NCBI RefSeq assembly: GCF_020832205.1
Contig: NZ_JAFIFD010000040.1
Span: forward strand, 1 to 64,000
Origin: Exiguobacterium sp.
GTDB taxonomy: Bacteria > Bacillota > Bacilli > Exiguobacteriales > Exiguobacteriaceae
DNA: 64,000 nucleotides
Direction of reading: 5' to 3'
The translations under genes were made by a program, and so were the position numbers. Below the pieces are notes generated by a model. The model saw only the letters and a program-made list of their open reading frames with translations, was not told where the DNA came from and did not search any database. Positions 18,279 to 27,180 of the stretch are shown here, piece by piece. Numbering within the stretch: the first letter of the stretch is position 1; the number at the start of each line of letters is the position of its first letter.

Positions 18279-19436
18279 TCAGTTCGAAACTGTCTCGACA
18301 GACGCGAGCGCCTGTTCTAAATCTTCAATCAAATCGTTGACATCCTCAAGCCCGACCGAGATACGGACGAGTCCGTCCGTGATTCCGAGCTCTTGGCGAC
18401 GTTCCGCAGGGATGGAAGCGTGTGTCATCCGTGCCGGTACACTGATCAAACTCTCGACCGCTCCGAGACTTTCAGCGAGCGTGAAGTAGTGCGTCTTCGC
18501 GACGATGAGCTCTGCCGCTTCAGCGGAACCGACATCGAACGCGATCATGCCACCGAAGCCGCGTGCTTGTGACGTGTGGACACGTTTCGCCTCAGCACTA
18601 GCGATGCTCGGGTGTAACACGCGCCCGACCGCCTCATGTTTTGTCAAGAAATCGACGAGCGCGAGCGCGTTCGATTCGATTTCTTCCATCCGGACGGCGA
18701 GCGTCTTGATCCCGCGGACGACTAAGAAGCTGTCCTGTGGCCCAAGAACGGCACCGACCGAGTTTTGAAGGAACGCCAAGTCTTCACCGAGTTGTTCGGT
18801 GCGCGAGACGACGAGACCAGCGACGACGTCACTATGACCGCCTAAATATTTCGTCGCGCTATGAAGCACGTAGTCCGCTCCGAACTCGATCGGATTTTGG
18901 AAGTACGGGGTCATGAACGTGTTGTCGACGACGAACAACGTCCCAGCTTCATCCGCGATTTGGCGCATCTGCTTCAAATCGGTGACGTTTAAGAGCGGGT
19001 TCGTCGGCGTCTCGACGTAAATCATTTTCGTGTTCGGTTTGACGGCTTCGCGGACCGCTGCTTCATCGGCCGTATCGACAAAAGATGCCTCCAGGCCAAG
19101 TGATTGAAATACTCGATTGAATACACGATACGTTCCTCCATATACGTCAGAACCGACGATGACGTGGTCCCCAGATTTTAAGAGCATCAAAATCGTCGAC
19201 ACGGCCGCCATTCCAGAGGCGAACGCGAATCCGCGTGCCCCTCCTTCGATGTCCGCGATCAGCGTCTCGAGCGCTGTGCGTGTCGGGTTGGCGGTACGTG
19301 AATACTCATACCCTTCCCGCAGATTCCCGATCCCGTCTTGTTTGTACGTGCTCGTTTGATAGATGGCTGGTGTGACGGCCCCTGTGAGTGGGTCGGTCGT
19401 TTTACCGCCGTGAATGAGCGCTGTTTTTGTACGCAT
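18279..19436 (-). CDS. mccB: Cystathionine/homocysteine gamma-lyase (MccB-like, Cys/Met metabolism PLP enzyme)
   Basis: PLP enzyme expected to cleave cystathionine to cysteine, ammonia and 2-oxobutyrate in reverse transsulfuration. The 385 residues show the cofactor pocket residues YSRTANPTR and SGMAA, the aspartate in VVDNTF and the Schiff-base lysine in HSATKYLGGHSD. The family also contains cystathionine gamma-synthases; the MccB call rests on the adjacent mccA, luxS and yrrT. The start lies inside the end of mccA (35-base overlap) after a GAGGAGG site. Confidence 0.88.
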   Translation of the reverse strand: MRTKTALIHGGKTTDPLTGAVTPAIYQTSTYKQDGIGNLREGYEYSRTANPTRTALETLIADIEGGARGFAFASGMAAVSTILMLLKSGDHVIVGSDVYGGTYRVFNRVFQSLGLEASFVDTADEAAVREAVKPNTKMIYVETPTNPLLNVTDLKQMRQIADEAGTLFVVDNTFMTPYFQNPIEFGADYVLHSATKYLGGHSDVVAGLVVSRTEQLGEDLAFLQNSVGAVLGPQDSFLVVRGIKTLAVRMEEIESNALALVDFLTKHEAVGRVLHPSIASAEAKRVHTSQARGFGGMIAFDVGSAEAAELIVAKTHYFTLAESLGAVESLISVPARMTHASIPAERRQELGITDGLVRISVGLEDVNDLIEDLEQALASVETVSN

Positions 19437-20340
19437 GTTCTGCCTCCTCGACTATCCCTTGACTTAAATATCGTTCCACACTATCCGGCAAAACCGTGAC
19501 GATCACGCCGTCTGACATTTGACTGGCTTCTTTGACGCATGCCGCGATGGCAGCGCCCGAGGAACTTCCGATGAGCAGTCCTTCTCGCTTGGCCAAATGG
19601 GCAACGTAATAAAACGCTTCTTCATCTGTGATCGTATAAATCCCGTCGACGTACGTTTCATCTAAAAACACGGGCCACGATTCCACGCCGATGCCTTCAG
19701 TTTTATGAGGACCCGGAGCGCCTCCATTTAAAATCGATCCTTCCGGCTCGACGACGATCGTCTTCGTACCGGTAGGTCGGAGTGTTTTCGCCACCCCGGT
19801 GAACGTCCCACCCGATCCGGCCCCTGCGATAAAGACGTCAATGTTCGGGACGTCCGCAAGCAGTTCGGCGGCGAGCGTCTCGACGTACGCGTCCGGGTTA
19901 TCCGGGTTTGAAAACTGTTCCGGCAAGTAAGCGTCATGCTCACGTGCCAGTTCTTTCGCTCGTTCGATCGCACCTTTCATCCCGAGTGCTGTCGGCGTGT
20001 TGACGACCGTCGCCCCGAGTAGGCGCATGAGCGCCTGTTTTTCTTGACTGAACTTTTCAGGGGTGACCGTCATCAAGTTAATCCCGAACTTCTGGCATGC
20101 GAGCGCGAGTCCGATCCCCGTATTCCCGGCGGTCGGTTCGACGACCGTCCCGCCGCGTTTGAGTTGACCCCGCTCGATGGCGCGCTCAATCAATTGCAGG
20201 CCGAGCCGATCTTTGACGCTCCCGCCCGGGTTTCGCATTTCCATCTTCCCGTATACTTTGACACCTTCCGGGATAGGTAACGTCGTCAACTCGATGAGCG
20301 GGGTATGTCCGACCAACTCATACACATCCCGGACAATCAT
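19402..20340 (-). CDS. mccA: O-acetylserine-dependent cystathionine beta-synthase (MccA-like)
   Basis: PLP enzyme of the cysteine-synthase fold. The B. subtilis homologue MccA joins O-acetylserine and homocysteine into cystathionine. The 312 residues carry the PLP lysine in NPGGSVKDRLG, the substrate loop EPTAGNTGIG and the phosphate-binding GAGSGGTFTG. The start ATG directly abuts the luxS stop (TAAATG). Context with luxS (a homocysteine source) and mccB (a cystathionine consumer) argues for MccA rather than CysK. Confidence 0.88.
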   Translation of the reverse strand: MIVRDVYELVGHTPLIELTTLPIPEGVKVYGKMEMRNPGGSVKDRLGLQLIERAIERGQLKRGGTVVEPTAGNTGIGLALACQKFGINLMTVTPEKFSQEKQALMRLLGATVVNTPTALGMKGAIERAKELAREHDAYLPEQFSNPDNPDAYVETLAAELLADVPNIDVFIAGAGSGGTFTGVAKTLRPTGTKTIVVEPEGSILNGGAPGPHKTEGIGVESWPVFLDETYVDGIYTITDEEAFYYVAHLAKREGLLIGSSSGAAIAACVKEASQMSDGVIVTVLPDSVERYLSQGIVEEAEHAYKNSAHSRR

Positions 20341-20808
20341 TTACGCCTCGTCCTTGAAGATGATGTGCCACTCGTCACGCTTCGCGAGCATATCGGCCGC
20401 GAGCTTCTTCGCGCCCTCGAAATCGTGATGGTTCGCACTTCCGCATTGAATCGGGTTTTGCGCCGGTAATTCCGTCGCGTTCGCCGCGTCACGGAGTGTC
20501 TTTTCGACGAGGTCGAGCATCGCTTCATAATCCCCATCGTTGAGCATCGTCCAATAGAAGCCTGTCTGGCAACCCATCGGTGATACATCAATAATTTGGT
20601 TCGAGTGGCTGCGGCTGTTTTCAGCAATCAAATGCTCGAGCGAGTGGACGGCGCGCATCGGCATGAGTCCTTCGTTCGGTTGAATGAAGCGGATATCATA
20701 CTTATAGATCGTGTCGGCCGTTCCTTTCTTCACTCCGGCTAAACGGACGTAAGGCGCTTGTACTTTTGTGTGGTCTAAATTAAAGCTTTCGACTTTATAA
20801 CTTTTCAT
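20341..20808 (-). CDS. luxS: S-ribosylhomocysteine lyase LuxS
   Basis: Splits S-ribosylhomocysteine into homocysteine and DPD, the precursor of autoinducer-2. The 155 residues hold the metal ligands His55 and His59 (HSLEHL) and Cys122, and the catalytic Cys80 (PMGCQTG). The ATG at 20808 is preceded by GGAGG and overlaps the yrrT stop by four bases. In B. subtilis the equivalent operon has mtnN at this place and luxS lies elsewhere; here luxS itself sits inside, feeding homocysteine straight to MccA. No mtnN is in the window. Confidence 0.97.
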   Translation of the reverse strand: MKSYKVESFNLDHTKVQAPYVRLAGVKKGTADTIYKYDIRFIQPNEGLMPMRAVHSLEHLIAENSRSHSNQIIDVSPMGCQTGFYWTMLNDGDYEAMLDLVEKTLRDAANATELPAQNPIQCGSANHHDFEGAKKLAADMLAKRDEWHIIFKDEA

Positions 20809-21449
20809 GATTGAGTTCCTCCTGTTTGTTTCGTGGCCACGACGAGCCATACAAATTTGTTTTTCTGTTCCATTTGCACAGCGTATCCGTTGTCTTCTAA
20901 AATCGACCGAATCGTGTCCGTGTATGGGTAATACTCGCGATTTAAATCTTCTACCAAGTCAATGAAACCATGTTCCGTTGCCCAATCGATAATTTCCGTC
21001 CGTGCCTCGACAGATGCGAACATCGTATCGAGCAAGACGAAACGCGGTGAATCGAGATGCTCTACATAGCTCTCAATCGCTTGTCGTTTCTCGGCGTCTG
21101 TCAAATGGTGAAACGCGTAGGACGATACAATCGAATCAACACGTTGTTCAGTCGGATAATTCAAGAAGTCACCCGTCCCCACTTCAATCCCGAGTTTTTG
21201 GACCGCTACCTCGCGCATCTCATCAGAAGGCTCGATGGCAATCAACTCGTGCTGTTTTAAAATACGGGCACTTAAATTGCCGGTCCCGACACCAAACTCC
21301 ATGACGCGTCCTTCTAACTGCTCAACGACCTCGTCAAGCATCGTGTCATATCCGGCGAACACTTCTTTATATTGTTCGTCGTGCCCATTCACCGTCTCAT
21401 CGTATTGCGACGCCCATTCTTTGAAGATTTCCATGAACTGAAGTCCCAT
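20805..21449 (-). CDS. yrrT: SAM-dependent methyltransferase (YrrT-like)
   Basis: 214 residues with a class I methyltransferase fold: the SAM-binding motif VMEFGVGTGNLSARIL (about 47-62) and acidic residues in IAIEPSDEM. YrrT heads the B. subtilis methionine-to-cysteine operon; its substrate is unknown. The ATG at 21449 follows a GAGGTG site. The stop overlaps luxS by four bases. Confidence 0.88.
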   Translation of the reverse strand: MGLQFMEIFKEWASQYDETVNGHDEQYKEVFAGYDTMLDEVVEQLEGRVMEFGVGTGNLSARILKQHELIAIEPSDEMREVAVQKLGIEVGTGDFLNYPTEQRVDSIVSSYAFHHLTDAEKRQAIESYVEHLDSPRFVLLDTMFASVEARTEIIDWATEHGFIDLVEDLNREYYPYTDTIRSILEDNGYAVQMEQKNKFVWLVVATKQTGGTQS

Positions 21450-21513
21450 CGATTCACCTCATTCTCGTTTATTCCGACTATTTTGATATGTTTTATATGA
21501 ATTCTATACACCG

Positions 21514-21542
21514 ACAATACCAACTTTCTAAAAAAATCTCAA
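21514..21542 (-). promoter_or_regulatory. Putative promoter of yrrT-luxS-mccAB
   Basis: TTGAGA and TATTGT, 17 bp apart on the minus strand, lie 65-90 bases before yrrT. I could not recognise a CymR box or an S-box riboswitch in the leader. Confidence 0.5.
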
Positions 21543-21591
21543 GTGAATTGTTTGCGAACGCGGTGGATTTTTAGTTTTATCGACCCGAAAT

Positions 21592-21626
21592 GAAAAAAGA
21601 CCTACCTCATCAAAAGAGAAGTAGGA
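21592..21626 (-). terminator. Orphan minus-strand terminator between subtilisin and yrrT
   Basis: CCTACTTC can pair with GATGAGGTAGG (one wobble), and TCTTTTTTC follows on the minus strand. No minus-strand gene lies upstream of it. It may be a relic of a gene displaced by the subtilisin gene, or it may block antisense transcription. The rest of the 319-base gap (21450-21768) holds the yrrT promoter, a 6-bp inverted repeat (21670-21675 with 21687-21692) and a possible -10 box TATGAT at 21714-21719 for the protease. Confidence 0.5.
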
Positions 21627-21768
21627 CAAAAGTAATTGTCAGAATTTTTTAATTTGTTCAAATTCATTACCCTATCGTTTAAAAAAATAGGGGATTTATC
21701 ATCGTTATTCCGCTATGATTTTCCACAAATGGATTAAATCTTTTAAAAATTGATTGGAGGACATCACT

Positions 21769-24700
21769 TTGCCACAACCTAAGTTTTATGTAAACGTATC
21801 TCTCGCGACGTGTCTCGCGTTGACGCCAGGTCTACTCGGACTCGGCGCTGAACCTGTACTCGCGAAACCATCGGTCACGGCGAACGTCGCTGTCGCTGAC
21901 AAGCAAGAAAAAGTACGCGTCGTCGTCGAATTCGCGGGTGCTCCTGCCATCGAACAGGCGAAACAGAAAGGGAAGAAGTTCAACGCCCTCACGAAAACTG
22001 AAAAAGACCGGGCTCACGGTCTCGTCAAAGCGGAACAAAAGAAAGCGAAACAAGCGATTTCCAAACAAGGCGTGACCGCTGACCCGATCGAAGAGTTCAC
22101 GACGGTATTCAACGGATTCAGTACGTTCATGACGACGTCAGACATTCAAAAAATCGAGGCGTTGCCTGAAGTCGCTGCCGTCCACCTCGTTAACGAATAT
22201 GAGCGTCCGGAAGTGAAGCCTGACATGGTGACGAGCAACGGCATGGTTCAGTCCCAACAAACATGGGGCGACTACGGATATACGGGTGAAGGAACGGTTG
22301 TCGCCGTCATCGACACCGGTGTCGACGCCGACCACCGCGACTTCCAATTGAGCGACCGCTCAAAAGCCGAGCTGTCTGAATCTGAAGTAACGTCCGCCGT
22401 GAACGACTTCGGCATGGCAGGTGCCTACATAAACGACAAAGTCCCTTACGCCTACAACTATTATGACGAAAACGATGATATCCGTGACGATTCGCCCGGC
22501 GCATCGATGCACGGGATGCACGTGTCCGGTACGGTCGCCGCGAACGGAGACGAAGCGGCCGGCGGCTTGAAAGGTGTGGCGCCGGAAGCACAAGTGCTCG
22601 GACTCAAAGTGTTCAGTAACGACCCGAACTACGCGTCGACGTACGGAGATATTTACATTAAAGCGATCGATGACGCCATCAAACTTGGCGCCGACGTCAT
22701 CAACATGAGCCTCGGCTCGACGGCAGGATTCGTCAGTGCGGATTCGCCAGAACAGCAAGCCGTCCAGCGCGCAGTCGACAATGGTGTGTTCATGTCGATC
22801 TCGGCAGGGAACTCGGCCTACTTCGGGAACGGCTACGACTTGCCGTACGCCAACAACCCGGACACGGGCGTCGTCGGGGCACCGAGTGTCAGCTCCGCCT
22901 CCACATCGGTCGCTTCTCTCGAGAACGACCAAATCCAACTCGACGCCTTCTCGGTCCGTTCAGGCGAGAAGACCGAAAAGATCGGTTGGAAGAAGCAAGA
23001 CGGTCCTGCGTTTTCAAACGGCGAATACGACGTCGTCTACGTCGGCGACGGTCAGCCGAGCGGATACGAAGGAAAAGACGTCAAAGGAAAGATCGTCTTC
23101 GCCGTTCGCGACGGCGGCTACTTCTACTCGAATATCCAACAGACGGCCGAAGCACAAGGCGCGGCCGGTGTCATCGTGCGAGGCGCGGTCGGTCATGGTG
23201 ATTACGTCAGCATGGCGCTCGCCAATCCGAAAATCCCGATGGCCTCACTCAGCATTAAAGACGGCAACGAGTTACGCGACCGTCTCGTCGCTGGAGAAGA
23301 GATGCGGATCGGCTTCAGTGGAGACCGCATCAGCGTCGCCAACCGGGCCGCTGGCGCTTTGTCGAACTTCACGTCATGGGGCGTGACGCCAAACCTTGAC
23401 TTCAAACCTGAAATCTCGGCTCCGGGCGGTCAAATCTTCTCGACGCTAAACGATAACCAGTACGGCTTGATGAGCGGGACATCTATGGCAGCCCCTCACG
23501 TCGCAGGCGGAGCTGCCCTCGTCCTCCAACGTGTCGATGAGCAGTTCAATCTCGACGGAGTCGACCGTGTCACGATGGCGAAAAACTTGTTGATTAACAC
23601 GTCAAAAGCCGTGACCGACATCGGTCCTTACAACCAACAGTTGAAGCAAAACATTCCATACACGCCACGTCGCGGCGGAGCCGGCTTGATGCAGCTCCAT
23701 GCCGCTGTCTCGACACCGGCCGTCGCCTATGAGAAAGCGTCGAAAGAAGCGAAAGTCGCATTGAAAGAGTTGAACCGCAGTAAAGCGACGTTCACGCTTG
23801 TCGTCGAGAACTTGTCGAACGAAGCCGTCTCATACGACGTCTCGTCGTCACTCCAGACCGACCTTGCCATCGAGCGCACACCAGGTGTCGTTCAAAATGC
23901 GATGGAGGCCCAGCCGCTCCATAACGCAAAAGTGACCGTCAATGGAAAAGAGGTCAATGTCGTCCAACTGAAGGCTGGACAGAAAAAAGAAATTAAAGTT
24001 GCAGTTGATGTTTCAAAAGCACAAGTGCTGAATCCAAAAACGTTGAGCGGGCTCGTGACAGCAAAAGACGTGTTTGAGAACGGCTATTTCGTCGACGGAT
24101 TCATCCGTTTGACCGACTCTAAAGGATCAGAAGGCAACCCGGACCTCGTCGTTCCATTCGTCGGCTTCGAAGGCGACTGGGGCAAGGCACCGATCTTCGA
24201 TGCATCGGTTTATGAGTCTGGATCGTTCTATGAGACGGCAGGAATGGTGGATCAGACCGGTAATTACCTTGGAGTCAACCTCGATAATTCATTGAACTTC
24301 GATGCAATCGCCTTCTCTCCAGATGGTGATGGAGTGAAAGATGCGGCCACACCGGTGTTCTCGTTGCTCCGAAACGCCAAAGATGTCAAATATCGCATCG
24401 TCGATGAGACGGGCAACGTGGTCCGCACGCTCCGCCAAGACGATGAGTTACGGAAAAACTACTTCGACGGCGGACGCAATACTCCGTACTACTATTCAGC
24501 CGCCTACAAGTGGGACGGTCAGTTGAACGGGAAACCAGCACCAGCCGGAAAGTATTTCTATGAGATCGAAGCAAGCATCGATTACATGAAAAAAGAAGCG
24601 CAAACGCTCCGCTTCCCTGTCAAAGTCGACTATACAGACCCGACGTTCACAGCGAAATGGCTCCAGGACAGCCTGGCCGTCCAAGCAAAAGATGACTTCG

Positions 24701-25431
24701 CCGGAGTACGTTCCGTCGAGTATCTCGTCAACGGCAAGGCAGTCGCCACGTCAATGAACGCTTCAGCGTCGCATACGTTCGCCTCACTTAGCGAAACGGA
24801 CAACGTCAGCGTGCGCGTCACCGACCACGCCGGCAACAGTACGACGAAAGCGGTCGCTTATTCGACAGACGCCGACAAGCCGGGTGTCTTCTTGACAGCA
24901 CCGCTCGCATTATCACCGTATGCGACATCGGTCATCCCGATTTCAGGATCAATCCAAGACGCATCGGCCATCCAATCGTTCCAAGTCGACGGTGTCGAGG
25001 TCCCGCTCACGTTCAATGAAGCGACGAAGCGCTACGACTTCAATACGACACGTTCGTTCCAGGACGGTGTCCATAAGCTTCGCTTCGTGGCAGAGGACGC
25101 GGCTGGCAACGTCGCCAACTTCCAACGGACGATCTTCGTCGATGCGACACCGGCGACGATCTCATTCGGGAAGCTCCCGAAAAAAATCAATAAAAATCAA
25201 GACACGGTCCGGTTAGACGTGACCGTGAAAGACAACTTCGACGAAGTGAAGCTTCTCGTCAACGGTGACTTAAAATTTAGTCAAACGTTGAAAGCCCCAT
25301 ACGAGATGCGTCCGTTCTCACGGACAGAGACAGTCACCCTCCCGGTGAAGTCGGGTGAAAACACGTTCACGTTCGAGGCCGTCGACCTCGCGGGCAACGT
25401 CACGAAAGAGACGATCACACTCGTCAAATAA
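21769..25431 (+). CDS. Secreted subtilisin-family (S8) serine protease, large multidomain form
   Basis: An extracellular protease of about 1220 residues. A signal peptide ends near residue 32 (PVLA before KPS). An I9-type propeptide (about 45-140) precedes the catalytic domain with Asp182 (AVIDTGVD), His248 (HGMHVSG) and Ser572 (GTSMAAPHVAG). The long His-Ser gap holds a protease-associated (PA) insert near 375-500. The C-terminal half has lactocepin-like Fn3/Ig modules with repeated D-x-AGN motifs, and no LPXTG anchor. The TTG at 21769, seven to eight bases after GGAGG, is the start; the frame opens at a TTG in the ribosome site. It is a lone plus-strand gene, so probably an accessory acquisition. 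Confidence 0.93.
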   Translation: MPQPKFYVNVSLATCLALTPGLLGLGAEPVLAKPSVTANVAVADKQEKVRVVVEFAGAPAIEQAKQKGKKFNALTKTEKDRAHGLVKAEQKKAKQAISKQGVTADPIEEFTTVFNGFSTFMTTSDIQKIEALPEVAAVHLVNEYERPEVKPDMVTSNGMVQSQQTWGDYGYTGEGTVVAVIDTGVDADHRDFQLSDRSKAELSESEVTSAVNDFGMAGAYINDKVPYAYNYYDENDDIRDDSPGASMHGMHVSGTVAANGDEAAGGLKGVAPEAQVLGLKVFSNDPNYASTYGDIYIKAIDDAIKLGADVINMSLGSTAGFVSADSPEQQAVQRAVDNGVFMSISAGNSAYFGNGYDLPYANNPDTGVVGAPSVSSASTSVASLENDQIQLDAFSVRSGEKTEKIGWKKQDGPAFSNGEYDVVYVGDGQPSGYEGKDVKGKIVFAVRDGGYFYSNIQQTAEAQGAAGVIVRGAVGHGDYVSMALANPKIPMASLSIKDGNELRDRLVAGEEMRIGFSGDRISVANRAAGALSNFTSWGVTPNLDFKPEISAPGGQIFSTLNDNQYGLMSGTSMAAPHVAGGAALVLQRVDEQFNLDGVDRVTMAKNLLINTSKAVTDIGPYNQQLKQNIPYTPRRGGAGLMQLHAAVSTPAVAYEKASKEAKVALKELNRSKATFTLVVENLSNEAVSYDVSSSLQTDLAIERTPGVVQNAMEAQPLHNAKVTVNGKEVNVVQLKAGQKKEIKVAVDVSKAQVLNPKTLSGLVTAKDVFENGYFVDGFIRLTDSKGSEGNPDLVVPFVGFEGDWGKAPIFDASVYESGSFYETAGMVDQTGNYLGVNLDNSLNFDAIAFSPDGDGVKDAATPVFSLLRNAKDVKYRIVDETGNVVRTLRQDDELRKNYFDGGRNTPYYYSAAYKWDGQLNGKPAPAGKYFYEIEASIDYMKKEAQTLRFPVKVDYTDPTFTAKWLQDSLAVQAKDDFAGVRSVEYLVNGKAVATSMNASASHTFASLSETDNVSVRVTDHAGNSTTKAVAYSTDADKPGVFLTAPLALSPYATSVIPISGSIQDASAIQSFQVDGVEVPLTFNEATKRYDFNTTRSFQDGVHKLRFVAEDAAGNVANFQRTIFVDATPATISFGKLPKKINKNQDTVRLDVTVKDNFDEVKLLVNGDLKFSQTLKAPYEMRPFSRTETVTLPVKSGENTFTFEAVDLAGNVTKETITLVK

Positions 25432-25436
25432 ACATC

Positions 25437-25476
25437 ACAAAAACAGCTCTTGCCATTCGTGGCAAGAGCTGTTTTT
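25437..25476. terminator. Bidirectional terminator between subtilisin and rsmE
   Basis: A 14-bp stem (25441-25454 with 25461-25474) has A and T runs on its two sides, serving the converging genes. It overlaps the rsmE stop codon. Confidence 0.93.
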
Positions 25477-26221
25477 ACGTCAATTCAAGGGCATAGGAAA
25501 TGGCAGCCAATGCGTAGAGCGGCGCCGTCTCCGATCGCAAAATCCGAGGGCCGAACGCGCACGGCACGCCGCCTCGTTCAACCCAACCGTCGATTTCATC
25601 TTGATCGAAGCCGCCTTCCGGTCCGACAATCAAGAGCAGACGAGCACCTGGGGCGAGTGATGCGATCACGTTTGCTAGCGCTGACTGCTCCCCAGACTTC
25701 GCCGTCTCTTCATAGGCAAGCACGATCGCGTCGTACTGCTCGAACCCGTGCGCCAACTCGCGTGACGACACATACTGGCACGTCGGGACGACGGCACGAT
25801 ACGACTGTTCGGCCGCTTCTTGCATGATTTTTTGCAACCGCTCAACTTTCTTCGGTGCTTTTTTAGCGTCCCACTTCGCGACCGACCGTTTCGACTCAAA
25901 CACCAACAAGTGATGCAACCCGAGCTCGGTCGCTTTTTGAGCGACAAGCTCGACTTTATCCCCTTTTGGCAAGGCGTAGGCGAGAGTCACATCAATCGGG
26001 AGCTCGGTCGTCGCTTCGCGCTTTTGCAACACTTTGGCCGTCCCCGTTTTTTTATCGAGCGTCAGTACTTCAGACTCGTACTCAACACCCGTCCCATCCA
26101 ATAAGACCATCCGATAACCCGGACCTTCCCGCAACACCGTCCCGATATGATGGACGACGTCTGGCGGCAGTTCGACCGTGTCTATGTTAAACGCTTCACG
26201 TTGTAAAAAGTATCGTTGCAT
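25475..26221 (-). CDS. rsmE: 16S rRNA (uracil-1498-N3)-methyltransferase RsmE
   Basis: SPOUT-fold enzyme that methylates U1498 of 16S rRNA in the decoding centre. The 248 residues show the C-terminal SAM-binding trefoil-knot motifs LLLIVGPEGGFDQDEI and LGPRILRSETAPLYALAAI-like sequence (here FGPRILRSETAPLYA). It is the last gene of the heat-shock operon in this arrangement, three bases after prmA, as in B. subtilis yqeT-yqeU. The next Bacillus gene, mtaB, is absent. Confidence 0.95.
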   Translation of the reverse strand: MQRYFLQREAFNIDTVELPPDVVHHIGTVLREGPGYRMVLLDGTGVEYESEVLTLDKKTGTAKVLQKREATTELPIDVTLAYALPKGDKVELVAQKATELGLHHLLVFESKRSVAKWDAKKAPKKVERLQKIMQEAAEQSYRAVVPTCQYVSSRELAHGFEQYDAIVLAYEETAKSGEQSALANVIASLAPGARLLLIVGPEGGFDQDEIDGWVERGGVPCAFGPRILRSETAPLYALAAISYALELT

Positions 26222-26224
26222 CGC

Positions 26225-27163
26225 TCACCCTTTCTTGGCGATGATCGCGACCCAGTCTTCCATGACCCGTGTCTCTTCGATCACAAACCCGGCCGCTTTC
26301 AACGCCTCGGTCACTTCCGCCCGTTTTTGTCCGATGATGCCGGATGTAATGAAATAGCCGCCTTGTTTGACCCGCGCGTATGCGTCGTCGGTGAAGAGCA
26401 TGATGACGTCGGCCAGAATATTGGCGACGACCAAGTCATACTCACCGGTCATCCCTTTCAACAAATCGCCGGTGTTGACGTTGACGACATCACCGACGCC
26501 GTTCGTCTCGACGTTTTGCCGCGCCGACTCGACCGCGACGGCATCCAAATCGAGCGCCTCGACGTGTTCAGCCCCGAGCTTCGCCGCCGCGATGGCGAGA
26601 ACACCCGATCCTGTGCCGACATCGATCAATCGATCGCCCGGATTGATATAGTTCTCGATCGCTTGGATGCACAACATCGTCGTCGGGTGTGTTCCCGTGC
26701 CGAACGCCATCCCTGGGTCGAGTAAAATCACGTTCTCTTCCGGTTGTGGCACGTAATCTTCCCATAGCGGGACGATTGTGAGTTGCTGCGAGATTTTCAC
26801 CGGTTTGTAGTACTGTTTCCACGAATGGGCCCAGTCCTCCTCGTCCATCTCGGAGACCGTCACTTCTCCGGTACCGACGTCGAGCACGTCCCGGAGACGG
26901 TCGACTTCTTTTTTAAAGGCGGCAAGCGTGTCTTGGAAATCACTCGACGCCGGGACGTACGCTTTCACGTAGACACCGGACGTCGGGTACGATTCGCGTC
27001 CGGAAACGTCCCAAATCTCTCCGAAATGGTCTTCGGCCATCATCTGGTCGTAGTCTTCCACGTCCTCGATGACGACCCCTTGTGCCCCCACTTCATGTAA
27101 TAAGTTTGATACGGCTTCGACTGCCTGTTGTGTCGTGTGGACACAAATTTCAGACCATTTCAT
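26225..27163 (-). CDS. prmA: Ribosomal protein L11 methyltransferase
   Basis: Trimethylates ribosomal protein L11. The 312 residues comprise an N-terminal substrate-recognition domain (about 1-110) and a class I methyltransferase domain with LIDVGTGSGVLAIAAAKLGA (SAM motif, about 178-197) and the catalytic-loop VVANILADVI. Length and motifs are typical. It sits 17 bases after dnaJ in the hrcA operon. Confidence 0.95.
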   Translation of the reverse strand: MKWSEICVHTTQQAVEAVSNLLHEVGAQGVVIEDVEDYDQMMAEDHFGEIWDVSGRESYPTSGVYVKAYVPASSDFQDTLAAFKKEVDRLRDVLDVGTGEVTVSEMDEEDWAHSWKQYYKPVKISQQLTIVPLWEDYVPQPEENVILLDPGMAFGTGTHPTTMLCIQAIENYINPGDRLIDVGTGSGVLAIAAAKLGAEHVEALDLDAVAVESARQNVETNGVGDVVNVNTGDLLKGMTGEYDLVVANILADVIMLFTDDAYARVKQGGYFITSGIIGQKRAEVTEALKAAGFVIEETRVMEDWVAIIAKKG

Positions 27164-27180
27164 CGTTGTACACGCTCCTT

